NCBI RefSeq assembly: GCF_004283755.1
Contig: NZ_SHMH01000005.1
Location: forward strand, 62,001-126,000
Length of the DNA stretch: 64,000 bases
Source of the DNA: Pseudoxanthomonas winnipegensis
GTDB taxonomy: Bacteria; Pseudomonadota; Gammaproteobacteria; Xanthomonadales; Xanthomonadaceae
Direction: 5' to 3'
Made by a program: the position numbers and the translations under genes. Positions 37,386 to 46,600 of the stretch are shown here, piece after piece; the stretch's first letter is position 1; each line of letters starts with the position of its first letter. Below the pieces are notes generated by a model. That model did not search any database. It saw only the letters and a list, made by a program, of their open reading frames with translations, and was not told the origin of the DNA.

Positions 37386-38411
37386 ATGTCGCGCAACGGA
37401 ACCATCACCATCCGGGATGTGGCGCGCGAGGCGCAGGTCTCGGTGGCGACCGTCTCGCGGGCGCTCAACGGTCACGACAACGTCGCCGAGGAGGTCCGCA
37501 AGCTGGTCCTGGAGACCGCCCGGCGCCTGCGCTACCAGCCGCATGCCGCCGCGCGCAGCCTGAGCAGCCGCAGCACCCAGACCATCGGCGTGGTCCTGCC
37601 GGACCTGTATGGCGAGTTCTTCTCCGAGCTGATCCGCGGCATCGACGGGGTGGCGCGCGAGCACCGCCGCCATCTGCTGGTGTCCAGCTACCACGGCGCC
37701 CAGGACGCCCAGGGCGCGGCGCTGCGCGCGATGCGCGGGCGCGTGGATGGGCTGCTGGTGCTCTCGCCCTATGCCGACCAGCCGGGGTTCCTCACCGACA
37801 ACCTGCCCGACGGCCTGCCGGTGGTGCTGATCAACACGCACCTGCCGCATGGCGACTATCCGGTCCTGAACATCGACAACCACGGCGGCGCGGTGGCGAT
37901 GATGCGCCACCTGGTGGCCAGCGGCCGCAGGCGCATCGCCTTCATCGCCGGGCCGGCCTGCAACTTCGACGCGGCCGAGCGCCTGCGCGGCTATCGCGAC
38001 GCGCTGGCCGAGCTGCTGCCTGGGGTGGCCGAGCAGGTGCTGCCGGGGCGGTTCGACGAGGCCTCCGGCATGGAGGCCGGCACCGCGCTGCTGGCGGCCG
38101 GGAGCCGGCCCGACGCGGTCTTCGCCGCCAACGACACCATGGCCCTGGGCTGCCTGTTCGCCTTCAACCAGGCCGGGGTGCGCGTGCCGCAGGACATTGC
38201 CCTGGCTGGGTTCGACGACGTGCCGGTGGCGCGCTTCGTCCACCCGCCGCTGACCACCATGCGCATCAGCATCGCCGAGCTGGGCGCCAACGCGCTGCGG
38301 CGGCTGCTGCAGGACATCCAGGCCAAGGCGCCGCTGGCGCTGCCCGATCCGGCGCCCTTGGTGCCTGAACTGGTGGTGCGCGACTCGGCCCCGGCGGCCG
38401 CGGCGCTCTGA
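37386..38411 (+). CDS. LacI-family transcriptional regulator
   Basis: A 341-residue repressor. N-terminal helix-turn-helix TITIRDVAREAQVSVATVSR then ALNGHDNVAEEVRKLV, hinge LRYQPHAAARSLSSR, then a periplasmic-binding-protein-like sugar-sensing domain (TIGVVLPDLYGEFFSELIRG, NIDNHGGAVAMMRHL, RRIAFIAGPACNFDAAERLR, DAVFAANDTMALG, DIALAGFDDVPVARFVHPPL). ATG 37386 is preceded by GGAGGG. It lies directly upstream of the glucanase/ABC operon, and the same operator motif precedes itself, that operon and the distant ATPase gene, so it is the likely local regulator. The inducer is probably a short beta-glucan or glucose derivative (inference). Confidence 0.93.
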   Translation: MSRNGTITIRDVAREAQVSVATVSRALNGHDNVAEEVRKLVLETARRLRYQPHAAARSLSSRSTQTIGVVLPDLYGEFFSELIRGIDGVAREHRRHLLVSSYHGAQDAQGAALRAMRGRVDGLLVLSPYADQPGFLTDNLPDGLPVVLINTHLPHGDYPVLNIDNHGGAVAMMRHLVASGRRRIAFIAGPACNFDAAERLRGYRDALAELLPGVAEQVLPGRFDEASGMEAGTALLAAGSRPDAVFAANDTMALGCLFAFNQAGVRVPQDIALAGFDDVPVARFVHPPLTTMRISIAELGANALRRLLQDIQAKAPLALPDPAPLVPELVVRDSAPAAAAL

Positions 38412-38485
38412 CTCGGCAGGCCACGGCTGTTAACCTTGCACCACCCCCGCACCGCTTTCGTTTTGCGCCGGACTTTGTTTGCAGG

Positions 38486-38499
38486 TGTAAACGTTTACA
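38486..38499 (+). promoter_or_regulatory. LacI-type operator 2, perfect palindrome
   Basis: TGTAAACGTTTACA is a perfect 14-bp palindrome ending 13 bases before the glucanase start. It would overlap the promoter or transcription start of the glucanase/ABC operon and block it. Confidence 0.8.
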
Positions 38500-38512
38500 T
38501 GGATCTTGAGCC

Positions 38513-40180
38513 TTGAAGACGCGTCGACGCCTCACCTCGCTGCTGCCGCTGACGGCATCGGCCCTGGCCGTGCTGCTGGCGGCCTGCCAGCAGCAACCCG
38601 AACCCACGCCCGTCAAGCCGGTCAAGGTGACCGGGCGTCCGCCCGTCGAGCTTCCCGTGGAAGACAAGAAACCCGAATTGCCCGCGCTGTTCCGCGACAT
38701 CGAGCGCCGGACCTTCCAGTTCTTCTGGGACACCACCAACGAAAGCAACGGCATGACGCCGGACCGCTATCCGTCGCGGCCGTTCGCCTCGGTGGCCTCG
38801 GTCGGGTTCGCGCTGACCGCCTATCCGATCGGCATCGAGAACGGCTGGGTCAGCCGCAGCCAGGCGGTGGACCGCACGCTGACCACGCTGAAGTTCCTCT
38901 ACGAGCTCAAGCAGGGCAAGCAGCCCACCGGCACGGCCGGCTACAAGGGCTTCTACTACCACTTCCTGGACATGCAGACCGGCCAGCGCTTCTCCAGCTG
39001 GGTGGAGCTGTCCACGGTGGACACCTCGCTGCTGCTGATGGGCGTGCTGTTCGCCCAGTCCTATTACGACGGCGATGACCCGCGCGAGAAGCAGATCCGC
39101 GACCTGGCCGAGCAGATCTACCGGCGCGTGGACTGGACCTGGATCCAGCCGCGCTCGCCGCTGATCTCGATGGGCTGGTTCCCCGAGAGCGGCTTCATCA
39201 ACCACGACTGGACCGGCTACAGCGAGGGGATGATGGTCTACATCCTGGCGCTGGGCTCGCCCACCCATGCGGTGGAGCCCGACGCCTGGCAGGTGTGGAC
39301 GCGCACCTACAACGAGATCTGGGGCGTCTACCAGGGCCAGGAGTATCTGTCCTACGGCCCGCTGTTCACCCATCAGTACACGCATATCTGGGTCGACTTC
39401 CGCGGCATCCAGGACGACTACATGCGCGAGCACGGCATGGACTACTTCGAGAACAGCCGCCGCGCCGCCTATGCCCATCGCCAGTACGCCATCTCCAACC
39501 CGATGAAGTGGAAGGACTACGGCGAGAACGTGTGGGGCCTGACCGCCTCTGACGGGCCGCAGCAGACCCAGCAGGAGTACCGCGGCGAGATGCGCGAGTT
39601 CCGCGACTACTCCTCGCGCGGCGCCGGCCTGCGCGACAACTTCGACGACGGCACCATCGCCCCGACCGCGGCCATCGCCTCGCTGCCGTTCGCGCCGGAG
39701 ATCGTGATCCCGGCCACCGAGGAGATGCACAAGCGCTTCGGCGACTACATCTATTCCAGCTACGGCTTCCTGGATGCGTTCAATCGCAGCTTCACCTACG
39801 ACATCCCGATCAAGACCGGTCGCGTGGTGCCGGACAACGGCTGGGTCGGCAGCGACTACATCGGCATCGACCAGGGTCCCATCCTGACGATGATCGCCAA
39901 CTATCGCGACGACTTCGTCTGGAACGTGATGAAGAAGAACCCGCACATCCGCAAGGGGCTGGAGCGGGCGGGCTTCACCGGCGGCTGGCTGGCCGGCGAG
40001 GACAAGGGCAAGGACGACAAGGACAAGCGCGCGCAGGCCGAGGCGGCCAAGACCGCGCAGGCGCCGGGCCAGATGGACGCGGCCACCGCGCGCGCGCTGG
40101 GCACGGCCGAATCGCGCGTGCCCAATTCGCAGTCCGAGCCGCAGCAGCAACAGCAGCAGCGCCCGCAGCAGCCGGGTTGA
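38513..40180 (+). CDS. GH144-like endo-beta-1,2-glucanase ('glucoamylase family' lipoprotein)
   Basis: A 555-residue lipoprotein with an (alpha/alpha)6 glycoamylase domain (the domain of GH144 beta-1,2-glucanases). TTG 38513 is the only reasonable start: it gives a signal KTRRRLTSLLPLTASALAVL ending in the lipobox LLAAC. The domain begins DIERRTFQFFWDTTNESNGM and continues with WVELSTVDTSLLLMGVLFAQ, YGPLFTHQYTHIWVDFRGI, SRRAAYAHRQYAI, VWGLTASDGP and WVGSDYIGIDQGPILTMIAN. The tail after residue 500 is Lys/Gln-rich and disordered. Family members cut linear beta-1,2-glucans to sophoro-oligosaccharides. An operator for the LacI protein lies immediately upstream; the ABC importer starts eight bases downstream. 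Exact linkage specificity is inferred from family only. Confidence 0.85.
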   Translation: MKTRRRLTSLLPLTASALAVLLAACQQQPEPTPVKPVKVTGRPPVELPVEDKKPELPALFRDIERRTFQFFWDTTNESNGMTPDRYPSRPFASVASVGFALTAYPIGIENGWVSRSQAVDRTLTTLKFLYELKQGKQPTGTAGYKGFYYHFLDMQTGQRFSSWVELSTVDTSLLLMGVLFAQSYYDGDDPREKQIRDLAEQIYRRVDWTWIQPRSPLISMGWFPESGFINHDWTGYSEGMMVYILALGSPTHAVEPDAWQVWTRTYNEIWGVYQGQEYLSYGPLFTHQYTHIWVDFRGIQDDYMREHGMDYFENSRRAAYAHRQYAISNPMKWKDYGENVWGLTASDGPQQTQQEYRGEMREFRDYSSRGAGLRDNFDDGTIAPTAAIASLPFAPEIVIPATEEMHKRFGDYIYSSYGFLDAFNRSFTYDIPIKTGRVVPDNGWVGSDYIGIDQGPILTMIANYRDDFVWNVMKKNPHIRKGLERAGFTGGWLAGEDKGKDDKDKRAQAEAAKTAQAPGQMDAATARALGTAESRVPNSQSEPQQQQQQRPQQPG

Positions 40181-40187
40181 GCCGCGC

Positions 40188-41519
40188 ATGAGTCCATTCC
40201 GCTTTTCCCCGGCGCGCGGCGCGCTGGCGCTGGTGCTGCTGGCGGGCATCGCGGCCGTGCTGGCGGCCTGCGCGCCGCGCGATGCGCAGCAGCGCACGAC
40301 GGTGCGCTTCTGGGCGATCGGCCGCGAGGGCGAGGTGCTCGGCACGCTGCTGCCCGAGTTCGAGGCCGCCCATCCCGACATCCGCGTGGACCTGCAGCAG
40401 ATCCCCAGCACCGCCGCGCACGAGAAGCTGCTGACCGCCTTCGCCGCCGACACGCTGCCGGACGTGTGCCAACTGGGCAACACCTGGATCGCCGAGTTCG
40501 CCACGCTCAAGGCGCTCACGCCGCTGGAGCCCTACGTGCGGCGCTCGACGGTGGTCAAGCAGGACGACTACTTCCCCGGCATCTGGCAGACCAACATCAT
40601 CGACGGGCAGCTGGTCGGCATCCCGTGGTATGTGGACACGCGCCTGCTGTTCTATCGCAAGGACATCCTGCGCGAGGCGGGGGTGAAGCTGCCGATCACC
40701 ACGTGGGCGCAGTGGGACAAGGCGATGGCGCAGATCAAGGCGTACGTCGGGCCGGACCGCTACGCCATCCTGATGCCGCTCAACGAGTTCGAGCAGCAGC
40801 TCTCGCTGGCCCTGCAGCAGGACGATCCGCTGCTGCGCGACCACGACAACCGCGGCAACTTCGAGAGCCCCGGCTTCCGCGCGGCGCTGGCCTTCTACGC
40901 CAACACCTTCGCCCAGGGCTGGGCGCCGAAGATGTCCGAGACCCAGGTCTCCAACGTCTGGGACGAGTTCTTCCGCGGCACCTATGCCTTCTACCTGTCC
41001 GGGCCCTGGAACATCCGCGAGTTCCGCATCCGCGCGCCCGAGGCGCTGAAGGACCAGTGGGGCACGATGGCGCTGCCGGGGCCGCACGGCCCGGGCGCGG
41101 GCATCGCCGGCGGCTCGAGCCTGGTGATCTTCCAGAGTTCACGCCACAAGGAGGCGGCGTGGAAGCTGATCGAGTTCCTCTCGCGTCCGGACATCCAGCA
41201 GCGCTTCCACGCGCTGATCGGCGACCTGCCGCCGCGCCGCTCCACCTGGCATACGACGCAGCTGGAAGGCGATCCGCTGGCGCGCGCCTTCGCTGACCAG
41301 CTCGAGCGGGTCAAGCCCACGCCCAAGGTGCTGGAATGGGAGCGTATCGTGCAGGAGATGCGACTGGTGACCGAGCGGGTGGTGCGCGGCGGCGAAAGCC
41401 AGGACGCGGCGGTGGCCGACCTGGACCAGCGCGTGGACAAGATCCTGGCCAAGCGCCGCTGGATCTATGAACGCGACCATCCCGGCAGCGACGCCGAACA
41501 GACGGAGACCGCCCGATGA
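40188..41519 (+). CDS. ABC sugar transporter substrate-binding lipoprotein
   Basis: A 443-residue family 1 extracellular solute-binding protein. Lipoprotein signal ending AAVLAAC. Mature protein opens TTVRFWAIGREGEVLGTLLP, with the classic GxPWYVDTRLLFYRKDIL motif and FFRGTYAFYLSGPWNIREF and GGSSLVIFQSSRHKEAAWKL, as in CUT1-family oligosaccharide binders. It delivers the sugar released by the upstream glucanase to the two permeases. Its stop overlaps the first permease start by four bases (ATGA). Confidence 0.93.
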   Translation: MSPFRFSPARGALALVLLAGIAAVLAACAPRDAQQRTTVRFWAIGREGEVLGTLLPEFEAAHPDIRVDLQQIPSTAAHEKLLTAFAADTLPDVCQLGNTWIAEFATLKALTPLEPYVRRSTVVKQDDYFPGIWQTNIIDGQLVGIPWYVDTRLLFYRKDILREAGVKLPITTWAQWDKAMAQIKAYVGPDRYAILMPLNEFEQQLSLALQQDDPLLRDHDNRGNFESPGFRAALAFYANTFAQGWAPKMSETQVSNVWDEFFRGTYAFYLSGPWNIREFRIRAPEALKDQWGTMALPGPHGPGAGIAGGSSLVIFQSSRHKEAAWKLIEFLSRPDIQQRFHALIGDLPPRRSTWHTTQLEGDPLARAFADQLERVKPTPKVLEWERIVQEMRLVTERVVRGGESQDAAVADLDQRVDKILAKRRWIYERDHPGSDAEQTETAR

Positions 41520-42394
41520 ACCGTTCGCTTGCCGGATGGGTGTTCACCGCGCCGGCGCTGATCGTGCTGGGCGTGTTCTTCGGCCTGCCGGTGCTGGCCG
41601 CGCTGGCGCTGAGCGTCACCGACTTCGATCTCTACGCGCTGGCCGATCCGCACAACCTGCGCTTCATCGGGCTGGACAACTACATCGACCTGCTGCGCAC
41701 GCCGATGTTCTGGAAGGCGCTGTGGAACACCACTTACTTCGTGCTGGTGGGCGTGCCGCTGTCCATCGCCGCCTCGCTGGGCGCCGCGCTGCTGCTCAAC
41801 GCGCCGGCCGCGCGCTTCCGCGCGCTGTTCCGCACCGCGCTGTTCGCGCCGGTGGTGACCACGCTGGTGGCGGTGGCGGTGATCTGGCGCTATCTGTTCA
41901 ACACCCAGTACGGGCTGGTCAACTACGTGCTGGTGCACCTTGGCGTGCCGGCGCCGGACTGGCTGGGCGATCCGCACTGGGCCATGCCGATGATCATGCT
42001 GTTCGCGGTGTGGAAGAACTTCGGCTACAACATGGTGATCTTCCTGGCCGGGCTGCAGGCGATCCCGCACGACCTCTACGAGGCCGCGCGCATCGACGGC
42101 GCCAACCGCTGGAAGCAGTTCTGGCACATCACCCTGCCGATGCTGGGCCCGGTGCTGCTGGTGGTCGGGGTGATCACCATCTCCGGCTATTTCCAGCTGT
42201 TCGCCGAGCCCTATGTGATGACCCGCGGCGATCCGCTGCAGAGCACGGTGAGCGTGCTGTATTTCATGTTCGAGGAAGGCTTCAAGTGGTGGAACCTGGG
42301 CCGCGCCTCGGCGGTGGCCTTCCTGCTGTTCCTGATCATCCTGGCGGTGACCACCGTGATGCTGCGCCTGGGCCGCAGGAAGGGGTTGGTATGA
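41516..42394 (+). CDS. ABC sugar transporter permease (MalF/UgpA type)
   Basis: A 292-residue CUT1 permease with six predicted helices (WVFTAPALIVLGVFFGLPVL and so on). The cytoplasmic EAA loop that contacts the ATPase reads LYEAARIDGANRWKQFWHIT followed by LPML. Overlaps the binding-protein gene by four bases and is followed after 40 bases by its partner permease. Confidence 0.94.
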   Translation: MNRSLAGWVFTAPALIVLGVFFGLPVLAALALSVTDFDLYALADPHNLRFIGLDNYIDLLRTPMFWKALWNTTYFVLVGVPLSIAASLGAALLLNAPAARFRALFRTALFAPVVTTLVAVAVIWRYLFNTQYGLVNYVLVHLGVPAPDWLGDPHWAMPMIMLFAVWKNFGYNMVIFLAGLQAIPHDLYEAARIDGANRWKQFWHITLPMLGPVLLVVGVITISGYFQLFAEPYVMTRGDPLQSTVSVLYFMFEEGFKWWNLGRASAVAFLLFLIILAVTTVMLRLGRRKGLV

Positions 42395-42434
42395 GGGGCT
42401 TGCACATGCGCGCCCGGTGCGCGGGAGGCCCGGC

Positions 42435-43271
42435 ATGAGCCGCGAAGTCGGCGGCTCGCGCTGGAACGCGATCCTGGTCAACGGCGGCCTGCTGGCGCTG
42501 GCCATCGTCAGCCTGGCGCCGCTGGCGTGGATGGTGTCGGTGTCGTTCATGCCGGCCGGCGAGGCCAGCCGCTTCCCGCCGCCCATGCTGCCCAGCGCCG
42601 CGACGCTGGCCAACTACCATCAGCTGTTCGAACGCACCGGCATGGCCGACAACTTCGTCAACAGCCTGATCGTGTCGCTGGCCATCACGCTTGGATCGCT
42701 GCTGTTCAACACGCTGGCCGGCTATGCCTTCGCCAAGCTGCGCTTCGCCGGGCGCGAGCGGGTGTTCCAGGTGCTGCTGGCCGCGCTGGTGATCCCGGCG
42801 CAGGTGGCGATGCTGCCGCTGTTCCTGCTCATGAAGCAGCTGCATCTGGTCAACAGCTTCGGCGGTGTGATCGTGCCGGCGCTCGCCACGGTGTTCGGCA
42901 TCTTCCTGGTGCGCCAGTACGCGCGCAGCATTCCCGACGAGCTGCTGGAGGCCGCGCGCATGGATGGCGCCGGCGAGCTGCGGATCTTCTTCCAGATCGT
43001 GCTGCCGATGCTCAAGCCGGTGCTGGTGACGCTGTCCATCTTCACCTTCATGGCGGCCTGGAACGACTTCATGTGGCCGCTGATCGTGCTGACCGACCAG
43101 GATCACTACACGCTGCCGGTGGCGCTGGCCTCGCTCTCGCGCGAGCACGTGATGGACGTGGAGCTGATGATGGCCGGTGCGGTGGTGACGGTGGTGCCGG
43201 TGCTGCTGCTGTTCCTGCTGTTGCAGCGGTACTACATCCAGGGGCTGCTGCTGGGGAGTGTGAAGGGGTAG
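42435..43271 (+). CDS. ABC sugar transporter permease (MalG/UgpE type)
   Basis: A 278-residue CUT1 permease, second half of the membrane channel. EAA loop: LLEAARMDGAGELRIFFQIV followed by LPML. Start ATG 42435 has GGGAGG seven bases upstream; a GTG at 42417 is also in frame. No ATPase gene follows, which is unusual for the end of such an operon; the likely ATPase is at 55.7 kb under the same operator type. Confidence 0.93.
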   Translation: MSREVGGSRWNAILVNGGLLALAIVSLAPLAWMVSVSFMPAGEASRFPPPMLPSAATLANYHQLFERTGMADNFVNSLIVSLAITLGSLLFNTLAGYAFAKLRFAGRERVFQVLLAALVIPAQVAMLPLFLLMKQLHLVNSFGGVIVPALATVFGIFLVRQYARSIPDELLEAARMDGAGELRIFFQIVLPMLKPVLVTLSIFTFMAAWNDFMWPLIVLTDQDHYTLPVALASLSREHVMDVELMMAGAVVTVVPVLLLFLLLQRYYIQGLLLGSVKG

Positions 43272-43356
43272 GCCCGCGTGAGCTTGCGGATCGCGGTCTC
43301 GCGCTCAGGGTCTTGCTCTACGCAATCAAAGGCTTTCGTGCGGCTGCGCCGCCCGA

Positions 43357-43531
43357 CCTCCTTTTCTTTGCTCGTGCAAAGAAAAGGAGGCAAAAGAAAG
43401 CACGCCCCCGACGGCGCGCCTGCGCTGCGCGCAGGTCCGCTGCGGGCCGAGGGATTTTCCGAAGGGACATCCTGTCCCCTCGGAAAACGCCGCACTCCTG
43501 TGCGGCGCCCTTCGGGTCTGGTCCTCGGCCC
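43357..43531. repeat. Multi-hairpin structured tract between permease and glycosidase genes
   Basis: A chain of strong inverted repeats. First, a perfect 15-bp hairpin CCTCCTTTTCTTTGC / complement with loop TCGT (43357-43390). Then a short CCTGCGC / GCGCAGG. Then a branched structure closed by GGGCCGAGG (43444-43452) with CCTCGGCCC (43523-43531), enclosing TTTTCCGAAGGGACA / TGTCCCCTCGGAAAA (43455-43487) and GCCGCAC / GTGCGGC (43489-43506). I recall similar tracts between genes in other Xanthomonads. The 354-base gap 43272-43625 has no coding sequence. Confidence 0.65.
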
Positions 43532-43625
43532 TCCGCCGCGCCTCAAGGGGGACGGAAAAGCCAAGGCAACAGCTTTGGATTCCGCGAGACGGTTGTCTTC
43601 ACGGGAATCTCCCATAATCTTTTCG

Positions 43626-46600
43626 ATGAACGTCATTGACATGTCCCGTTGCCGCTCGCTTGTCGCTTTCTTGATCGCGCTTGGCTTGCCTGCGTCTGCG
43701 CAAGCGCAGACGCGCGTGCTCGATGCGTTCGACGATCCTTCCACCTGGAAGGTGGTGACCTCCAACCAGGTCACCGCGAGCCTGCGTACGGTGCCCGGGG
43801 CCGATGGCGGCAAGGCGCTGTGCCTGGACTACGACTACCACGGCGTGTCCGGCTATGCGGGGCTGCAGCGCCAGGTGGCGCTGGACTATCCGGACAACTA
43901 TCGCTTCGACTTCCAGCTGCGCGGGGCCTCGCCGGCCAACGATCTGCAGTTCAAGCTCACCGATGCCTCGGGCGACAACGTGTGGTGGGTCAATCGGCCG
44001 GCCTACGACTTTCCCGGCGAGTGGACGCCGGTGACCTATCGCAAGCGCCAGATCGACAAGGCCTGGGGGCCGGACCCGGACAAGACGCTGCGCCATAGCG
44101 CCAAGCTGGAGTACACGATCTACAACAACGCCGGCGGCAAGGGCTCGGTGTGCTTCGATGCGCTCACCTTCACCGCGCTGCCGCCGCAGGACACCCGCCC
44201 GCTTACCGGCTCGGCCAGCGCCTCGACCGCCAACGGCGGCAGCAGCGCTGCGCTGGCGGTGGACGGTAATCCGGACACGGCCTGGTATGCGGACTTCGAT
44301 GCGGCCACGCCGCCGCAGCTGACCCTGGACCTGCACAGCGTGCGCGAGTTCGGCGGGCTCAAGCTGGTGTGGAAGCCGGGCGAGCAGGCCAGCGACTACC
44401 TGGTGCAGCTGTCCGACGACGGCGTGCAGTGGCGCGACGCGCGCGCGGTGGTCGATGGCGATGGCGGCACCGACTGGATCGCGCTGCCGGAAACCGAAGC
44501 GCGCTACGTGCGCGTGCTGCCCGCCGAAGGGCCGCACAACTCCTTCGGCCTGGCCGAACTGCAGGTCCTGCCGCTGGCGTTCTCGGCCACGCCCAACGAG
44601 GTGATCAAGACCATCGCGGCGACCTCGCCCAAGGGCTGGTATCCGCGCGGCTTCAGCGGCCAGCAGCCGTACTGGACGATCATCGGCCTGGATGGCGGCA
44701 CCGAGCAGGGCCTGATCGGCGAGGACGGCGCGGTGGAGGTCGCGCGCGGCGGCTTCAGCGTCGAGCCGTTCGTGGTGACCGACGGGCGGCTGGTGAGCTG
44801 GGCCGACGTCAAGGCCCAGCAAAGCCTGCAGGACGGCTATCTGCCGATCCCCAGCGTGGAGTGGCGCCATCCGGCGCTGGCGCTGACCACCACGGCCTTC
44901 GCCGACGGCACGCCGGCCGATTCGCAGCTGGTCGTGCGCTACACGCTGCGCAATCCGGACAGCCGCGCGCATGCGTATCGCCTGGCGCTGGCGCTGCGGC
45001 CGTTCCAGGTCAACCCGCCGACGCAGTTCCTGAGTGTGCCGGGCGGGGTGAGCCGGATCGAGTCGATCGCCTTCGACGGCCGCACCGCGCGCGTCAACGG
45101 CGCGCCGCGGGTGTACGCCTCGCAGGCGCCCGATGCCGCCTTCGCCACAAGCTTCGACGGCGGCATGGCGGTCTCGCACCTGCTGGACGACACGGTGCCG
45201 GCGCAGGCCGAGGTGGTCGACGAGACCGGCCTGGCCTCCGGCGCCTACGTGTACGAGCTGACGCTGGAACCGGGCCAGTCGCGCCAGTTCGACCTGCGCG
45301 TTCCGATGACCGGCAAGCCGCGCTGCTCGAGCAGCGTAACCGCCGCCGACTGCGGCGCGCAGGCGCGTCAGGACGCGGTGGCGGCGCTGTGGCGCGACAA
45401 GCTGGACCGCGTGCGCTTCACCGTACCGGCCGCCGGCCAGCCGCTGGTCGATACGCTGCGCACCGCCACCGCGCACATGCTGATCTCGCGCGTGGGGCCG
45501 CGCCTGCAGCCGGGCACGCGCTCGTACAACCGCAGCTGGATCCGCGACGGGGCGATGATCTCCGAGGGCCTGCTGCGCATGGGCCGCCCGCAGGTGGTGC
45601 GCGACTACATCGCCTGGTATGCGCCGTTCCAGTTCAAGGACGGCATGGTGCCGTGCTGCGTGGACCGCCGCGGCAGCGACCCGGTGCCGGAGAACGACAG
45701 CCATGGCGAGCTGATCTTCGCCATCGCCGACTACTGGCGCTATACCGGCGACACCGCCTTCGTGCAGCGCATGTGGCCGCACGTGGAGGGCGCCTATCGC
45801 TACATGGAACAGCTGCGCCTGTCCGAGCGCACCGAGCAGAACCGCGCCAAGGATCCGGCCTTCTACGGGATGATGCCGGTGTCGATCAGCCACGAGGGCT
45901 ATTCGGCCAAGCCGGTGCATTCGTACTGGGACAACTTCTGGGCGCTGCGCGGCTACAAGGACGCGGTCGAACTGGCCCAGGTCCTGGGCAAGACCGAGGA
46001 CGCCAAGCGCATGGCCGCCTCGCGCGATCAGTTCCGCGCCGATCTGATGGCCTCGCTGCAGGCGGCGGCGCGTGAGCACGGCATCGATTTTCTGCCCGGC
46101 TCGGCCGAGCTGGGCGATTTCGACTCCACCTCGACCACCATCGCCCTGGCGCCGGGCGGCGAGCAGGGCCAGCTGCCGCAGCCGCTGCTGGACAACACCT
46201 TCCAGCGCTACTGGACCGAATTCGAGCAGCGGGCCGACGGCCAGCGCGCGTGGAAGGACTACACGCCCTACGAGTGGCGCAACGTGGCCGCCTTCGTGCG
46301 GCTGGGCTGGCGCACGCGCGCCAACCGCGCGGTGGACTTCTTCTTCGCCCATCGCACCCCCCAGCCCTGGAACCAGTGGGCCGAGGTGGTCTCGCATACG
46401 CCGCGGGTGCCGTTCTTCCTCGGCGACCTGCCGCATGCCTGGGTGGCGTCGGACTTCGTGCGCACCGCGCTGGACATGTTCGCCTACACGCGCGAGCTGG
46501 ACGACAGCCTGGTGCTGGCCGCGGGCATTCCGCCGGCCTGGTTGGACGAGCAGGGCATCGCCATCGCCGGCCTGCGCACGCCCGAGGGCCCGCTGAGCTA

